DNA of 64,000 nucleotides. Origin: CAYQLY01 sp964418605. Its GTDB lineage: Bacteria > Bacteroidota > Bacteroidia > Cytophagales > Cyclobacteriaceae. Made by a program: the position numbers and the translations under genes. Below are positions 24,949 to 34,485 of this stretch, in pieces. The notes beneath the pieces were generated by a model. The model saw only the letters and a list, made by a program, of their open reading frames with translations. It ran no database searches and had not been told where the DNA came from. Each line of letters opens with the position of its first letter. Position 1 is the stretch's first letter. The DNA lies in the NCBI GenBank assembly GCA_964418605.1, contig CAYQLY010000003.1:1-64000 (forward strand), read 5' to 3'.

Positions 24949-26799
24949 TTACTGGATCACACAAGACCCTCCAGCACAAGCGGCTTCAGCTTGCAAATCA
25001 GTAACATCATCTGATTCAAAGACCTGTGAGAGGTCTATACTTGTTAGAGACTTTTCAAGTTCTTCATAACGTTCTTTAGTAATATCCTCAAATGGTGGCT
25101 GTTTATAATTACTATTATCATAAGGAAGGACACTCAAGCCATTATAAGAAGCCTTATTATTCCACATCCATTCTCCTACAATATTCCATTCATGTTCTTT
25201 AATAGACACTGTTGCTGAAACATTATTAGCATTATATCCTAAACGATAGCCATTACGCACCCATTCAAGATTAAAAATTTTTACTCGCTCTAACATAGAC
25301 ATCACATTTTCTGTACGAAGAATACTTCCCTCAGGAGCTTTCTGAGGAATACAAACAATTGCTTGCTTGGTATTCAATAAATCTTCTTCAAGCAACGCGT
25401 GATGATTCATCTTCAAATATTCATACAATGATTCATTTTTACCTATACGCATACGTCTCAAATAAAAATCATTGTGCCAAGCATGAATGCCAGAAGAAGT
25501 TCCAAGCACAAGAGAGCTAGTCCCTGAAGGTTTTATAGTAGTACATCTAGCTGCAAATTCAATACCTATCTTAGCTGAAACCTCTACATTAACATGTTTT
25601 ACCTCTTCAGCTGCTTCTTTCAAATCAAGTTTTGAAACACAGCCGCTAGCAATACCTGTCATTCCTACTCCTATAAGAGCATCCTCTTCCGTCGTCTTTT
25701 TCCACACCTCCCGTAAATAATGGAAGTTTGTAAAACCAGCCTGAAGAGTTCCTAAAAAGCTCGCGGCTCTAGCACGACTGTTTAAGTCCTCCTGAGTCTC
25801 AACATCTGACACATTAATCTCACATAAATTACAAAATTGAAAAGGTTTCAAAGCAATCTCACAGCACGGATTCGTTCCCCAATCAGGATGATTACTAAAA
25901 TAAAAACCAGGCTCACCTGAACCAGAAAGTTCTATTTTTTTCCACAACTCAAAAAATTCTTCTCGTGTAGTTGTATCACGAGAGAGAACAGCTGAATTAT
26001 TAGCTCTGCCACGCTGCTCATTTAACTCCCACCAATTTCCAAACTTACACGTAAGCATATCCTCATCTTCCGGCGAAAATAATGATATCATAGCCGACCT
26101 ACGAATACCTCCTGCAAGTACAGCATTAGCAATATGACACATAATATCATGGCATTCTAACGAAGAAAGTTGCTCCCCATTCTTTTTTCGATCAAGTACA
26201 GCCATAATATGTGCATGACATACTTTTAGAGGCTCTGGACCAGGAGCTTTACCTCCAGCAGTTACTAACCTTGCTCCCTTTGGCCTAATATCAGAATAAT
26301 CAAAGTCTGGCATAGAATCATTTTGCCCGAAATAAGCTTTCATAATCATTTTAATTGAATCTGCCCATCCTTCCAAACTATCTCCAATTAAAAATCTTCT
26401 TCGTTTAGATGCTTTTTGAATAGAAGGAAGCCTAGATACATGATGAAGTTGAACAGAAAATCCAACACCTGTTCCACCAAGAAGAAGAAACATAGCTTCA
26501 GAAAATGCATGAACATCATCTATAGGCATATACGCACAATTATAAATACGGCTATTATTCCTAATGATAGGAGCACCTGCAAACTGCATCGCACGCATTG
26601 ATGGAAGAATTTTCTTCTCTAATACAAATTTCATACAACTATGTATCTCCTCTTTTAAAAACGAGTATTTATCTACCATCATTGTTTCATATCTTTCACA
26701 TATCTCAGACCACAATTCTCTACGTTGCATATGAGGGATATATCGTGCATATTTCATATAAACAACAATGTCGCTCAGAATCTCTTGATTAACTTCCAT
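24949..26799 (-). CDS. nrdJ: Adenosylcobalamin-dependent ribonucleotide reductase (class II)
   Basis: This class II enzyme makes deoxynucleotides with coenzyme B12 as radical source, independent of oxygen. With numbering from an upstream ATG at 26808, the active-site motif is NPCCE (N313, C315, E317). Likely redox partners are C91 (YNCAYMP) and C326 (FCNLC). The C-terminal disulfide pair is in CAGGSC (C611, C616). At about 616 residues it is closer to the compact monomeric triphosphate-reductase type than to the larger dimeric NrdJ. The start at 26799 (MEVNQEIL) is preferred because a promoter-like TAAGTTTG overlaps the upstream ATG. With metH it makes two B12-dependent enzymes in the window. 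Confidence 0.9.
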   Translation of the reverse strand: MEVNQEILSDIVVYMKYARYIPHMQRRELWSEICERYETMMVDKYSFLKEEIHSCMKFVLEKKILPSMRAMQFAGAPIIRNNSRIYNCAYMPIDDVHAFSEAMFLLLGGTGVGFSVQLHHVSRLPSIQKASKRRRFLIGDSLEGWADSIKMIMKAYFGQNDSMPDFDYSDIRPKGARLVTAGGKAPGPEPLKVCHAHIMAVLDRKKNGEQLSSLECHDIMCHIANAVLAGGIRRSAMISLFSPEDEDMLTCKFGNWWELNEQRGRANNSAVLSRDTTTREEFFELWKKIELSGSGEPGFYFSNHPDWGTNPCCEIALKPFQFCNLCEINVSDVETQEDLNSRARAASFLGTLQAGFTNFHYLREVWKKTTEEDALIGVGMTGIASGCVSKLDLKEAAEEVKHVNVEVSAKIGIEFAARCTTIKPSGTSSLVLGTSSGIHAWHNDFYLRRMRIGKNESLYEYLKMNHHALLEEDLLNTKQAIVCIPQKAPEGSILRTENVMSMLERVKIFNLEWVRNGYRLGYNANNVSATVSIKEHEWNIVGEWMWNNKASYNGLSVLPYDNSNYKQPPFEDITKERYEELEKSLTSIDLSQVFESDDVTDLQAEAACAGGSCVIQ

Positions 26800-27014
26800 A
26801 CCTATCAAACTTAGATGAAACTAAATTAAAAAATATATTTATAAAAAATAGACCATTTAGACTAATTTTTAACAATTTTTTACTTGTATTTGATATGAAA
26901 ATTTAGTAGAGTTATAAAAAAAGTAAAACAAACAATCAAAGACATTCACTTATTTTTAATAGATTCAAGGGTATCATATAGAACCTAATCAAAGCGTAAC
27001 TCTATTATTTTTCC

Positions 27015-27023
27015 TAAATTTGC
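27015..27023 (+). promoter_or_regulatory. -7 promoter element of efp
   Basis: TAAATTTGC matches the Bacteroidota -7 element, ending 13 nt before the efp ATG, so the leader would be very short. No clear -33 TTTG is visible. Confidence 0.45.
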
Positions 27024-27036
27024 CAAAAAATAACAC

Positions 27037-27600
27037 ATGGCTACAACGTCAGATATCTCCAAAGGCATGTTTATTCGTTTTAATGGCGAATTAGTGCAAA
27101 TTTTAGAATGGGAACACCGTACTCCTGGAAATTTACGTGCTTTTTATCAAGCTAAAATGCGTAACTTAAAAAATGGAAAATCAGCAGAAAACCGCTTTCG
27201 ATCAGGTGAAACAGTGGAAATTGTTCGTGTAGAAACAAAAGACTACCAATACTTATATAGAGATGGAAACTTTCTAGTATGTATGGATCAGCAAACCTAT
27301 GATCAAATCAATATAGAGGAACATATGCTTGGTGATGCGATTCAGTTTTTGAAAGAAGAAATGATTGTAACGATTGTACTAGAAGAAGGTATAACGCCGA
27401 TCTCTGCCGAATTACAAAATTTTGTTGAACTGGAAGTAACCTATACAGAACCTGGTAAAAAAGGAGATACGGCAACTAAAACATTAAAACCTGCTACATT
27501 GGAAACAGGTGCGACCATTCAAGTTCCTTTATTTATAGATACTGGCGAAAAAATCAAAGTCGATACACGTACAGGCGCCTATGTAGAGCGTGTGAAGTAA
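27037..27600 (+). CDS. efp: Elongation factor P
   Basis: The product (187 residues) relieves ribosome stalling at polyproline stretches. Its three-domain beta layout and length fit the family, and the C-terminal block is TGEKIKVDTRTGAYVERVK. The loop that reaches the peptidyl-transferase centre reads TPGNLRAF: the position occupied by the modified Lys34 in E. coli (PGKGQAF) or Arg in EarP-type proteins is Asn32 here. Such a residue cannot take the known lysine or arginine modifications, so this EF-P likely acts unmodified or with an unknown modification. A strong terminator follows. Confidence 0.95.
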   Translation: MATTSDISKGMFIRFNGELVQILEWEHRTPGNLRAFYQAKMRNLKNGKSAENRFRSGETVEIVRVETKDYQYLYRDGNFLVCMDQQTYDQINIEEHMLGDAIQFLKEEMIVTIVLEEGITPISAELQNFVELEVTYTEPGKKGDTATKTLKPATLETGATIQVPLFIDTGEKIKVDTRTGAYVERVK

Positions 27601-27614
27601 TCTAATTTAGCCTT

Positions 27615-27649
27615 AACTGTCTTTTATTCTAAAAAAATAAAAGACAGTT
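27615..27649 (+). terminator. Terminator of efp
   Basis: Arms AACTGTCTTTTATT (27615-27628) and AATAAAAGACAGTT (27636-27649) are perfectly complementary over 14 bp with a 7-nt A-rich loop, 14 nt after the efp stop. The trailing sequence is TC-rich (CTTATTCTTATT). Confidence 0.8.
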
Positions 27650-27778
27650 CTTATTCTTATTAGACATTGAATGGGTATTTTAAATGTACAAATTTTATTA
27701 AGCGATTACCATATTAATTTTCACAAAAGGATATCCCTATTGTTTCACCATGTATGCTAAAAATAACTATATTCACCT

Positions 27779-28888
27779 ATGATTAAATTAAAAAAAATAG
27801 TTTTTGTATTTGCTAATATTTTCTTTCTTTCCTCAATTCTTTCCTCAATAGTAAACTATACTGCAACTGCTCAAATGAAAACTAATAAAAAATCAGACAA
27901 TCTGTATCCTTTTGAAAACTATTATATCGATTTAGATACATTTAAAAAAATAGAAAATAAAGAAGAAATAGCATCCAACTTCAAAACAGATAGTAAGTTT
28001 TTTCAACGATTTGAAGCACCTATTTGGTTTAAAGACTATCCTACTCAAGTTACTTTCAAAACAAGTATATTTAGTACAGATGAGAAAGGATTTTTAAAGC
28101 TAACAGACTCAAAATCTTCTTATTCTATTATACTAGAAAACAAAGAAGAAAATATTCCATTAAGCAATACAACAGGAAATAATTTTTTACTCAAAGTAAG
28201 TACAGGTATTATACATATCAAAAAATTAGATAACACACATGGATATTATATTGGCAAGTATGATGAGAAGGGAAAAGTAGCATTCAAAACAAACATTGAG
28301 CATACCAAAATTCTTAAAGAAGAAAATACTCATACCCATAGGCCATATTTAAGTTTTTTCACTTATACAGATGATTGCCTCATCTTTACATCATACAACA
28401 ATACTTATCCTTGCACACAACTTGTTAATCTCGTAAACGGTGATCTAACAACATTATCTACTTCTATAAATGGCATTATACGAAGTGAGGACGAAAAATC
28501 AGTTACTGGATTAGTTCCCATTATCGATAATTCTAGTTTTCAAAAAATAGATATTCATAGTCAAAAACCAATCTGGGGTAAAAAAGCAGACTACTATTTA
28601 TCAGATAGATCTATGGTGGAAACAATAGAAAAAGACACTATTCTTTTACTCTGTTTTTATAACCCAATAGCTACAGGTTCTAGTTTATACGCCCACCATA
28701 AAGAAACAGGAGCACTCCTATGGAAAGCTGATGTAAAACAATTAAATATAGGTCATTCTAGATACTCTAACTCCATAACATTAAGCTTATATAAAGATAT
28801 TGTTATTATGGAAGGAATTGAAGCAGGGGGAAACTATTTACAATTATTTAATATCAATACAGGAGAAAGAATTTTCTCTAGTTTTTAA
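27779..28888 (+). CDS. Secreted protein of unknown function, propeller-like
   Basis: A 369-residue protein with a signal peptide (about 1-31, ending TATAQ). The body has recurrent segments such as GYYIGKYDEKGKVAFKTNI, SLYAHHKETGALLWKADV and LFNINTGERIFSSF, reminiscent of PQQ-like beta-propeller repeats (G-x-x-x-W-x pattern). It has no clear catalytic motif. It stands alone between the efp terminator and a convergent E2 gene. No family assigned. Confidence 0.6.
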   Translation: MIKLKKIVFVFANIFFLSSILSSIVNYTATAQMKTNKKSDNLYPFENYYIDLDTFKKIENKEEIASNFKTDSKFFQRFEAPIWFKDYPTQVTFKTSIFSTDEKGFLKLTDSKSSYSIILENKEENIPLSNTTGNNFLLKVSTGIIHIKKLDNTHGYYIGKYDEKGKVAFKTNIEHTKILKEENTHTHRPYLSFFTYTDDCLIFTSYNNTYPCTQLVNLVNGDLTTLSTSINGIIRSEDEKSVTGLVPIIDNSSFQKIDIHSQKPIWGKKADYYLSDRSMVETIEKDTILLLCFYNPIATGSSLYAHHKETGALLWKADVKQLNIGHSRYSNSITLSLYKDIVIMEGIEAGGNYLQLFNINTGERIFSSF

Positions 28889-28926
28889 ATAAAAAATAGA
28901 TACTGTATTAAAAAAAATATGCGAAA

Positions 28927-30237
28927 TTATATTTTTCTATCAACATCAAACCCTTCTAAATAGTCAGCCACACGTCGAACAAACATCCCTCCTAAGGCCC
29001 CATCAATAATGCGATGATCATAAGAGTGAGACAAAAACATCATGTGTCGAATACCAATCAAATCACCTTGCTCCGTCTCAATGACAGCGGGTTTTTTCTT
29101 GATTGCTCCTGTAGCTAAAATAGCAACTTGAGGCTGTAGAATAATAGGTGTCCCCATGAGATTTCCAAAAGATCCAACATTAGATATAGTGTATGTTCCA
29201 TCTGTCAAATCATCCGGGCCTAATTTATTCAAACGCGCACGCTCAGCCAAATCATTAACTTGCTTGGTCAAACCCACCAAGTTAAGTTGATCAGCTCGTT
29301 TAATGACAGGAACAATTAAATTACCACTCGGCAAGGCTACAGCCATACCGATATTAATATCTTTTTTTATAATGATTCGATCTCCATCCACTGAAGCATT
29401 AACCATTGGGAAGTCTTTCAATGCCTTTACTACTGCCTCCATAAACAATGGCGTGAATGTGATATTCTGCCCTTCTTTTTTCTTAAACTCATCTTTAATT
29501 TTATTTCGCCACAACACAACATTTGTCATATCTGCCTCAACAAAAGAAGTCACATGAGCAGAAATACGTTTAGATTCAACCATACGCTGAGCAATAACTT
29601 TACGCATGCGGTCCATCTCTACGATTTCTACATTACCTGTTACTGAAACAGCCGGAGTAGATACATACTCATTTTTAGTATTATTAGTTTGAACATGAGC
29701 TACTTTCTTAACATCACTTGTTGTACGCTGTTCTAAATAAGCTAATATATCTTTTTTAGTTACTCTCCCTTCAACACCTGTACCTGGAACCTGATCTAAC
29801 TCTTGCATAGAAATACCTTCTTGCTTAGCAATGCTTAGAACCAAGGGCGAATAAAATCGATTAGATGTAGTAGTTTTAGTTTCTTGTTTTAATACTTCTT
29901 GTTTGATAGTTGTCGATGTTGTATTTTTTTGAACTATTGTTTTTTCTACTTCATTTTTACCAGATGCACTATTAGAAGAGGCTACCTTAACATCTGCTTC
30001 TGTATCAATAACAGCAATAGGCGATCCCACTTGAACAACCTGACCCTCTTTAACCAAAATTTGTTTTAATACGCCAGCATACGTCGCCGGCACCTCTGTA
30101 TCTACTTTATCTGTAGCTACCTCCAAAACCGACTCATCTTGCTGAATTTTATCTCCTTCTTTTTTTAACCATTTCAGAATGGTTCCTTCCATCACACTTT
30201 CGCCCATCTTGGGCATCACCATTTCGACTAACGCCAT
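28927..30237 (-). CDS. 2-oxoacid dehydrogenase E2 (dihydrolipoyl acyltransferase)
   Basis: A 436-residue E2 core subunit. It has one lipoyl domain (lysine K44 in ATDKVDTEVP), a linker with Thr/Lys/Val-rich repeats, an E3/E1-binding domain (SIAKQEGISMQELDQVPGTG, about 133-170) and a catalytic acyltransferase domain with SYDHRIIDG (H408, D412). It transfers acyl groups to CoA in the pyruvate, branched-chain or 2-oxoglutarate dehydrogenase complex; which one cannot be told from sequence. The E1 and E3 genes are not adjacent. The single lipoyl domain and 436-residue length are typical of Bacteroidota branched-chain-type E2s. Confidence 0.92.
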   Translation of the reverse strand: MALVEMVMPKMGESVMEGTILKWLKKEGDKIQQDESVLEVATDKVDTEVPATYAGVLKQILVKEGQVVQVGSPIAVIDTEADVKVASSNSASGKNEVEKTIVQKNTTSTTIKQEVLKQETKTTTSNRFYSPLVLSIAKQEGISMQELDQVPGTGVEGRVTKKDILAYLEQRTTSDVKKVAHVQTNNTKNEYVSTPAVSVTGNVEIVEMDRMRKVIAQRMVESKRISAHVTSFVEADMTNVVLWRNKIKDEFKKKEGQNITFTPLFMEAVVKALKDFPMVNASVDGDRIIIKKDINIGMAVALPSGNLIVPVIKRADQLNLVGLTKQVNDLAERARLNKLGPDDLTDGTYTISNVGSFGNLMGTPIILQPQVAILATGAIKKKPAVIETEQGDLIGIRHMMFLSHSYDHRIIDGALGGMFVRRVADYLEGFDVDRKI

Positions 30238-30315
30238 AGTATTTATTATTTATGAGGTACAAATTTAATATTTGAAAACAAATGTACAATGTACTTAACT
30301 ATCATTTCACTAGAT

Positions 30316-31230
30316 TTATTTTAAAGCATTGACTATCGTTTCTACATTCCGATGAACCATACCTATATACGTACCGTCTGGAGTTCCTTCTGTTCCCATC
30401 GCATCAGAATACAAACTTCCTCCTATAACTACTTGATGGCCTTTTTGTATGCATCCTTCAACAACAGCTCGGATGGATTTTTCAGAAACGGATGTTTCAA
30501 AAAAAACAGCCTTAACTTTTCTTTTTACAATTAAATCAATCAAATCTGTCACATCTCGTAATCCAAAATCAGACATCGTTGAAATACCTTGCAAACCCTT
30601 CACTTCTATTCCATAGGCTTTCCCAAAATACCCAAATGCATCGTGTGCTGTAATCAATATGCGACGTTCAACAGGAATTTGTTGAAGCCTTTCTTTTACC
30701 GTTAGATGAAGAGAATCCAACTGCTTAATATACCAATTCATATTTTCTTCATAAAAAGCACGATGAAGCGTGTCTAATTCCATCAATGACTTTCCTACTT
30801 TTTTAACAGCTTGTATCCATAACGATACATCAAACCAAACATGGGGGTCATATACATTTTGCGTATGTGGAGGATGAATAAGATAAGATCGATCTATTTC
30901 ATCTGTAACAGCTATTACATTTTTGGTTCTCTTTAACCGCTCCAGTATTTCAGCCATCTTTCCTTCTAAATGCAAGCCGCTATAAAAAACAATTGTTGCT
31001 TCAGACAAAAGCTCTAAGTCACCTTGAGTCGCTTTATATAAATGAGGATCTACACCAGGCCCCATCAAGGCAATGACGTCTACAGAATCTTTAGCAATAT
31101 TCAACACGGCATCTTTGATCATACCGGTGGTTGTAACTACTTTCCATTTTTTAGAAATAGATTCATGTTTCTTGCCAGTACATGCCCATAGCATAATGGA
31201 TAACAAACTTATATATACAATAAATCTCAT
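30316..31230 (-). CDS. Zn/Mn ABC transporter substrate-binding lipoprotein
   Basis: The ATG at 31230 is preferred because it begins the signal peptide MRFIVYISLLSIMLWAC with a lipobox at C17; an upstream in-frame ATG would add 14 residues. The protein (304 residues) belongs to the ZnuA/TroA cluster A-1 family. Ligand segments are GPGVDPHLYKAT, YDPHVWFDVS, ITAHDAFGYFGKAYGIEVKGLQG and FFETSVSEKSI. The short His-poor loop suggests Mn or Zn use without a His-rich Zn-sensing loop. No permease or ATPase gene is next to it, which is unusual. Confidence 0.88.
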   Translation of the reverse strand: MRFIVYISLLSIMLWACTGKKHESISKKWKVVTTTGMIKDAVLNIAKDSVDVIALMGPGVDPHLYKATQGDLELLSEATIVFYSGLHLEGKMAEILERLKRTKNVIAVTDEIDRSYLIHPPHTQNVYDPHVWFDVSLWIQAVKKVGKSLMELDTLHRAFYEENMNWYIKQLDSLHLTVKERLQQIPVERRILITAHDAFGYFGKAYGIEVKGLQGISTMSDFGLRDVTDLIDLIVKRKVKAVFFETSVSEKSIRAVVEGCIQKGHQVVIGGSLYSDAMGTEGTPDGTYIGMVHRNVETIVNALK

Positions 31231-31301
31231 AGTATTAATGGGATATGTTTTCAATTGACTAAAAATAATCAATTATTGCTTATTTTTGAGCTCACATAGG
31301 C

Positions 31302-33149
31302 ATGTTGAAGTATATAAACATATTTTTCACCCTTATTTTACTATTTTCCAGCTCATGGGGGTATGGCCAAATTGTGAATGATAGCGTCCAAAACATATAT
31401 GGGACACACTCTACAAAGTATTTTCTAGAAGAAGATATCCTAAAAAATAATACCTATCGAAAACTAGATACAATACTTTTAAATTTTCACAGATATAATT
31501 ATGTTCAACGGAATGAATACACCTATCAAGATTTAGGCAATCCGGGAACTGCCATGAAATCACTTTATTACCTATCACCTTCAACTATTGGATTTCGATC
31601 AGGCTATAAACAGTATGCCCTATACGTTCTTAAACCATCTGATGTAAAATATTACGATACAAAATCCCCTTATACACGATTATACTATGCTCAAAGCACA
31701 AGACGTATTTCTTTTTTAGAAGGTGAATTTAGTCGAAACATCAACCCCTCTTGGAATGCTGGGTTTACTCTTCGTCGGGTAGTATCTAACAGACAAATCG
31801 GAACATCTACACGCACCAACGAACGCGAAGTGGATCACATGGACTTTTCTATTTTTACAGCATTCAAAACAAAAAATGATTTTTATAGAATCCTAGCATG
31901 TTACACACACACACAACACAATGTATCTGAACCTGGTGGTGTAAAACGTGAGTTGATCAACTTTCAAACAGACATTTTTAATTATGGAAAAACGGTAAAA
32001 GAGCTTCAAAATGCGACAAGTAATCAATGGCAAATGATGTATCATATTTACCATCATATTCGCTTTTTCCCAGAACTTCAATTTTACCATCAATTGGATT
32101 ATAGCCGTGAAATTATACGCTTTGGAATTGTAACACCTACTCAATCTATCATATACCCTACACCTCAATTCAGAAAAGACAGCACAAGCGAAGAAACAGA
32201 GTTCAGAACATTTGAAAATCAACTAGGCTTAAAAGGCAATATCGATAGTATACATTTTTACAGAATCTATTTTAAACAAAGAAATTATAAAATTATTAAT
32301 CTCTTTGAGCCTAACGATCAAAAACAAGACAAACTTATCGGTGGTGAACTTACAATTCGATTTAGCAAAAACTCTTATGTAAACTTATCTGGGGAGTATC
32401 TTCTACAAAGCTCTATTACTTCAGCTAAAAACTATCTGGGTAAATTAAATTATCAAAATAAATTTTTCTTCTTAAACTACCAACGTTCATTTTATGGACC
32501 AAGCTATTTGGAAAATAGTCATACTGATAATCATTTTAAATGGCAGAATGATTTCAAATCAAGTTTGTCTGACTATGCTGAGGCAGGATTAAATATAGAC
32601 TTAACCTCTATTCAGTTTAAGCCAAGTATTAAAGCTTCTCTCATCAACAACTATATTTATTTTGGCACCGATTCAAAACCACATCAAGATTATTCAACCA
32701 TAACATTATTACACCCTACTACAGAATTAAATTTTCATATTAAGCGGTTTCATTTATTAACCAAAGGAATTTATACTATCCAACAAGGATCTGATGTCAT
32801 TCGTATCCCACAACTGATGGCAAATAGTTGTTTTTACTATGAACAACACTTTAAAAAGAAAAAATTAGTTTTACAAACAGGATTAGATGCACACTACCAA
32901 TCAAGCTTCTTGGCAGACAGCTACATGCCCGTCACCCAGCAATTTTTTCTACAAGATTCATTCTTAGTAAATAACTACTATACCATTGATTGGTTTGCCA
33001 ATGTTCTTATTAATAAAGTGCGTGTATTTGGCAAAGTCCCTTACATCAATATGGGACTCACAGATGATAATGGCTATAGCACCACACCTTATTATTTCGG
33101 CGAACGGCAAGCCTTTGTATTTGGCGTTTGCTGGATGGGATTTGATTAA
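31302..33149 (+). CDS. Putative porin (Porin_10-like)
   Basis: A 615-residue outer-membrane protein with a signal peptide (about 1-22, SSSWGYGQ). The mature chain is a run of amphipathic beta strands with many aromatic girdle residues, and ends in a C-terminal FGVCWMGFD. Conserved early features (YTYQDLGNPGTAMKSLYYLSP, then YTRLYYAQSTRR) fit the family annotated as putative porin in Bacteroidota. It is the first gene of an operon: miaE follows after 8 nt. Confidence 0.82.
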   Translation: MLKYINIFFTLILLFSSSWGYGQIVNDSVQNIYGTHSTKYFLEEDILKNNTYRKLDTILLNFHRYNYVQRNEYTYQDLGNPGTAMKSLYYLSPSTIGFRSGYKQYALYVLKPSDVKYYDTKSPYTRLYYAQSTRRISFLEGEFSRNINPSWNAGFTLRRVVSNRQIGTSTRTNEREVDHMDFSIFTAFKTKNDFYRILACYTHTQHNVSEPGGVKRELINFQTDIFNYGKTVKELQNATSNQWQMMYHIYHHIRFFPELQFYHQLDYSREIIRFGIVTPTQSIIYPTPQFRKDSTSEETEFRTFENQLGLKGNIDSIHFYRIYFKQRNYKIINLFEPNDQKQDKLIGGELTIRFSKNSYVNLSGEYLLQSSITSAKNYLGKLNYQNKFFFLNYQRSFYGPSYLENSHTDNHFKWQNDFKSSLSDYAEAGLNIDLTSIQFKPSIKASLINNYIYFGTDSKPHQDYSTITLLHPTTELNFHIKRFHLLTKGIYTIQQGSDVIRIPQLMANSCFYYEQHFKKKKLVLQTGLDAHYQSSFLADSYMPVTQQFFLQDSFLVNNYYTIDWFANVLINKVRVFGKVPYINMGLTDDNGYSTTPYYFGERQAFVFGVCWMGFD

Positions 33150-33157
33150 ACTCAATT

Positions 33158-33742
33158 ATGCTACTCGGATTAAAACTACCAACAGATCCTCGCTGGACAC
33201 ACATCGCTGAAAAAAATATAGAAGAAATTTTAATTGATCATGCCTACTGTGAACAAAAAGCAGCATCGAGCTGCATTTCACTAATTGTTCAATACCCTGA
33301 TCGTAAAAAGCTAGTAGACACACTCACCCCTATTGTTTCAGAAGAATGGTCGCATTTCGAACGTGTATTAGAAGAACTAAAAAAAAGAGACTATAGTTTA
33401 AGTCGTGCAAGAAAAGATGATTACGTTATTCAATTATGTAAGCATGAACGAAAAGGAGACAAACTAGAACGCCAACTAATGGACAAATTATTAATTAATG
33501 CACTCATTGAAGCAAGAAGCTGTGAACGCTTTAAACTATTATCAAAAAATCTGCCCGATAAAAGCCTGCAAAAATTTTACCACGATCTTATGATTTCCGA
33601 AGCAGGCCATTATAAAACATTTTTAAAACTAGCCAAAGAGTATATGCCTGTAGCCATCGTCCATACACGATGGAAAGAATTACTCATTATTGAAGCCGAT
33701 ATTATTAAAAACATAGGCATTCGTTCTGATCGAATGCATTAA
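33158..33742 (+). CDS. miaE: tRNA 2-methylthio-N6-isopentenyladenosine hydroxylase
   Basis: A 194-residue ferritin-like diiron oxygenase that hydroxylates ms2i6A37 in tRNA to ms2io6A. Ligand motifs in the four-helix bundle are DHAYCEQKAAS, EEWSHF (ExxH), EARSCERF and SEAGHY (ExxH). The opening GLKLPTDPRW is a family signature. It lies 8 nt after the porin gene and 11 nt before rsmE, a tight operon. The enzyme needs oxygen, so this organism is at least facultatively aerobic. Confidence 0.9.
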   Translation: MLLGLKLPTDPRWTHIAEKNIEEILIDHAYCEQKAASSCISLIVQYPDRKKLVDTLTPIVSEEWSHFERVLEELKKRDYSLSRARKDDYVIQLCKHERKGDKLERQLMDKLLINALIEARSCERFKLLSKNLPDKSLQKFYHDLMISEAGHYKTFLKLAKEYMPVAIVHTRWKELLIIEADIIKNIGIRSDRMH

Positions 33743-33753
33743 TTTTACACAAG

Positions 33754-34449
33754 ATGATTATTTTTTACGATCCCACGATTGATTCAGACCATCCTATTCT
33801 TCAAGAAGAAGAAGCCTATCATGCGATGAAGGTACTTCAAAAAAAACAAGGTGATGTAATTCAAATTGTAGACGGAAAAGGAAATTTCTATCAAGCAGAA
33901 ATCAATTCAAGTAATTATAAAAAATGCGAGATTAAAATTTTAGAAAAAAAGTTAACCATAAAAAGAAAATATCATATTCATATAGGCATCGCTCCTACAA
34001 AAAATAATGAGCGAATGGAGTTTTTTGTAGAAAAATGTACAGAGATCGGAATCGATGAGATATCTTTTATTCAATGTGAACGATCCGAACGAAAAGAAAT
34101 CAAAATAAATCGTATGCAAAAAATAGCTATCTCCGCCATGAAGCAATCCATGCAAGCGTATTTACCTTTAATTCATCCAATGAAAAAATTATCTACTTTT
34201 CTTTCTGAGATAAAAAATGAAACGAATAAATTCATCGCACACTACCAACCTGAAAATAAAAATTTAATCGATCATCCTTCTCCATTCTCTTCTTCTCTCC
34301 TACTCATTGGCCCTGAAGGTGATTTCACTCCGAATGAAATCGAACAAGCTTTAGAAAATAAATTTGAATTAATTAATTTAGGAAATACTCGATTACGAAC
34401 AGAGACGGCGGGGATAATTGGATGTCATAGTATGCATTTAATCCATTAG
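33754..34449 (+). CDS. rsmE: 16S rRNA m3U1498 methyltransferase
   Basis: A 231-residue SPOUT-class enzyme that methylates U1498 of 16S rRNA. Typical motifs are IGIAPTKNNERMEFFVEKCTEIG, LLIGPEGDFTPNEI and LGNTRLRTETAG, which form the C-terminal knot and SAM site. A PUA-like N-terminal domain precedes it. Length is normal. It is the third gene of the porin-miaE-rsmE-tspO set (36 nt to tspO). Confidence 0.95.
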   Translation: MIIFYDPTIDSDHPILQEEEAYHAMKVLQKKQGDVIQIVDGKGNFYQAEINSSNYKKCEIKILEKKLTIKRKYHIHIGIAPTKNNERMEFFVEKCTEIGIDEISFIQCERSERKEIKINRMQKIAISAMKQSMQAYLPLIHPMKKLSTFLSEIKNETNKFIAHYQPENKNLIDHPSPFSSSLLLIGPEGDFTPNEIEQALENKFELINLGNTRLRTETAGIIGCHSMHLIH

Positions 34450-34485
34450 GGGAAATAAATTAAACTACAACTCGTTTTAAATACT

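Noticed and set aside
31905..31922. CA-dinucleotide run as a phase-variation tract
   Set aside because: The run (ACACACACACACAA) lies inside the porin frame but is short and the frame is intact; there is no evidence of slippage.
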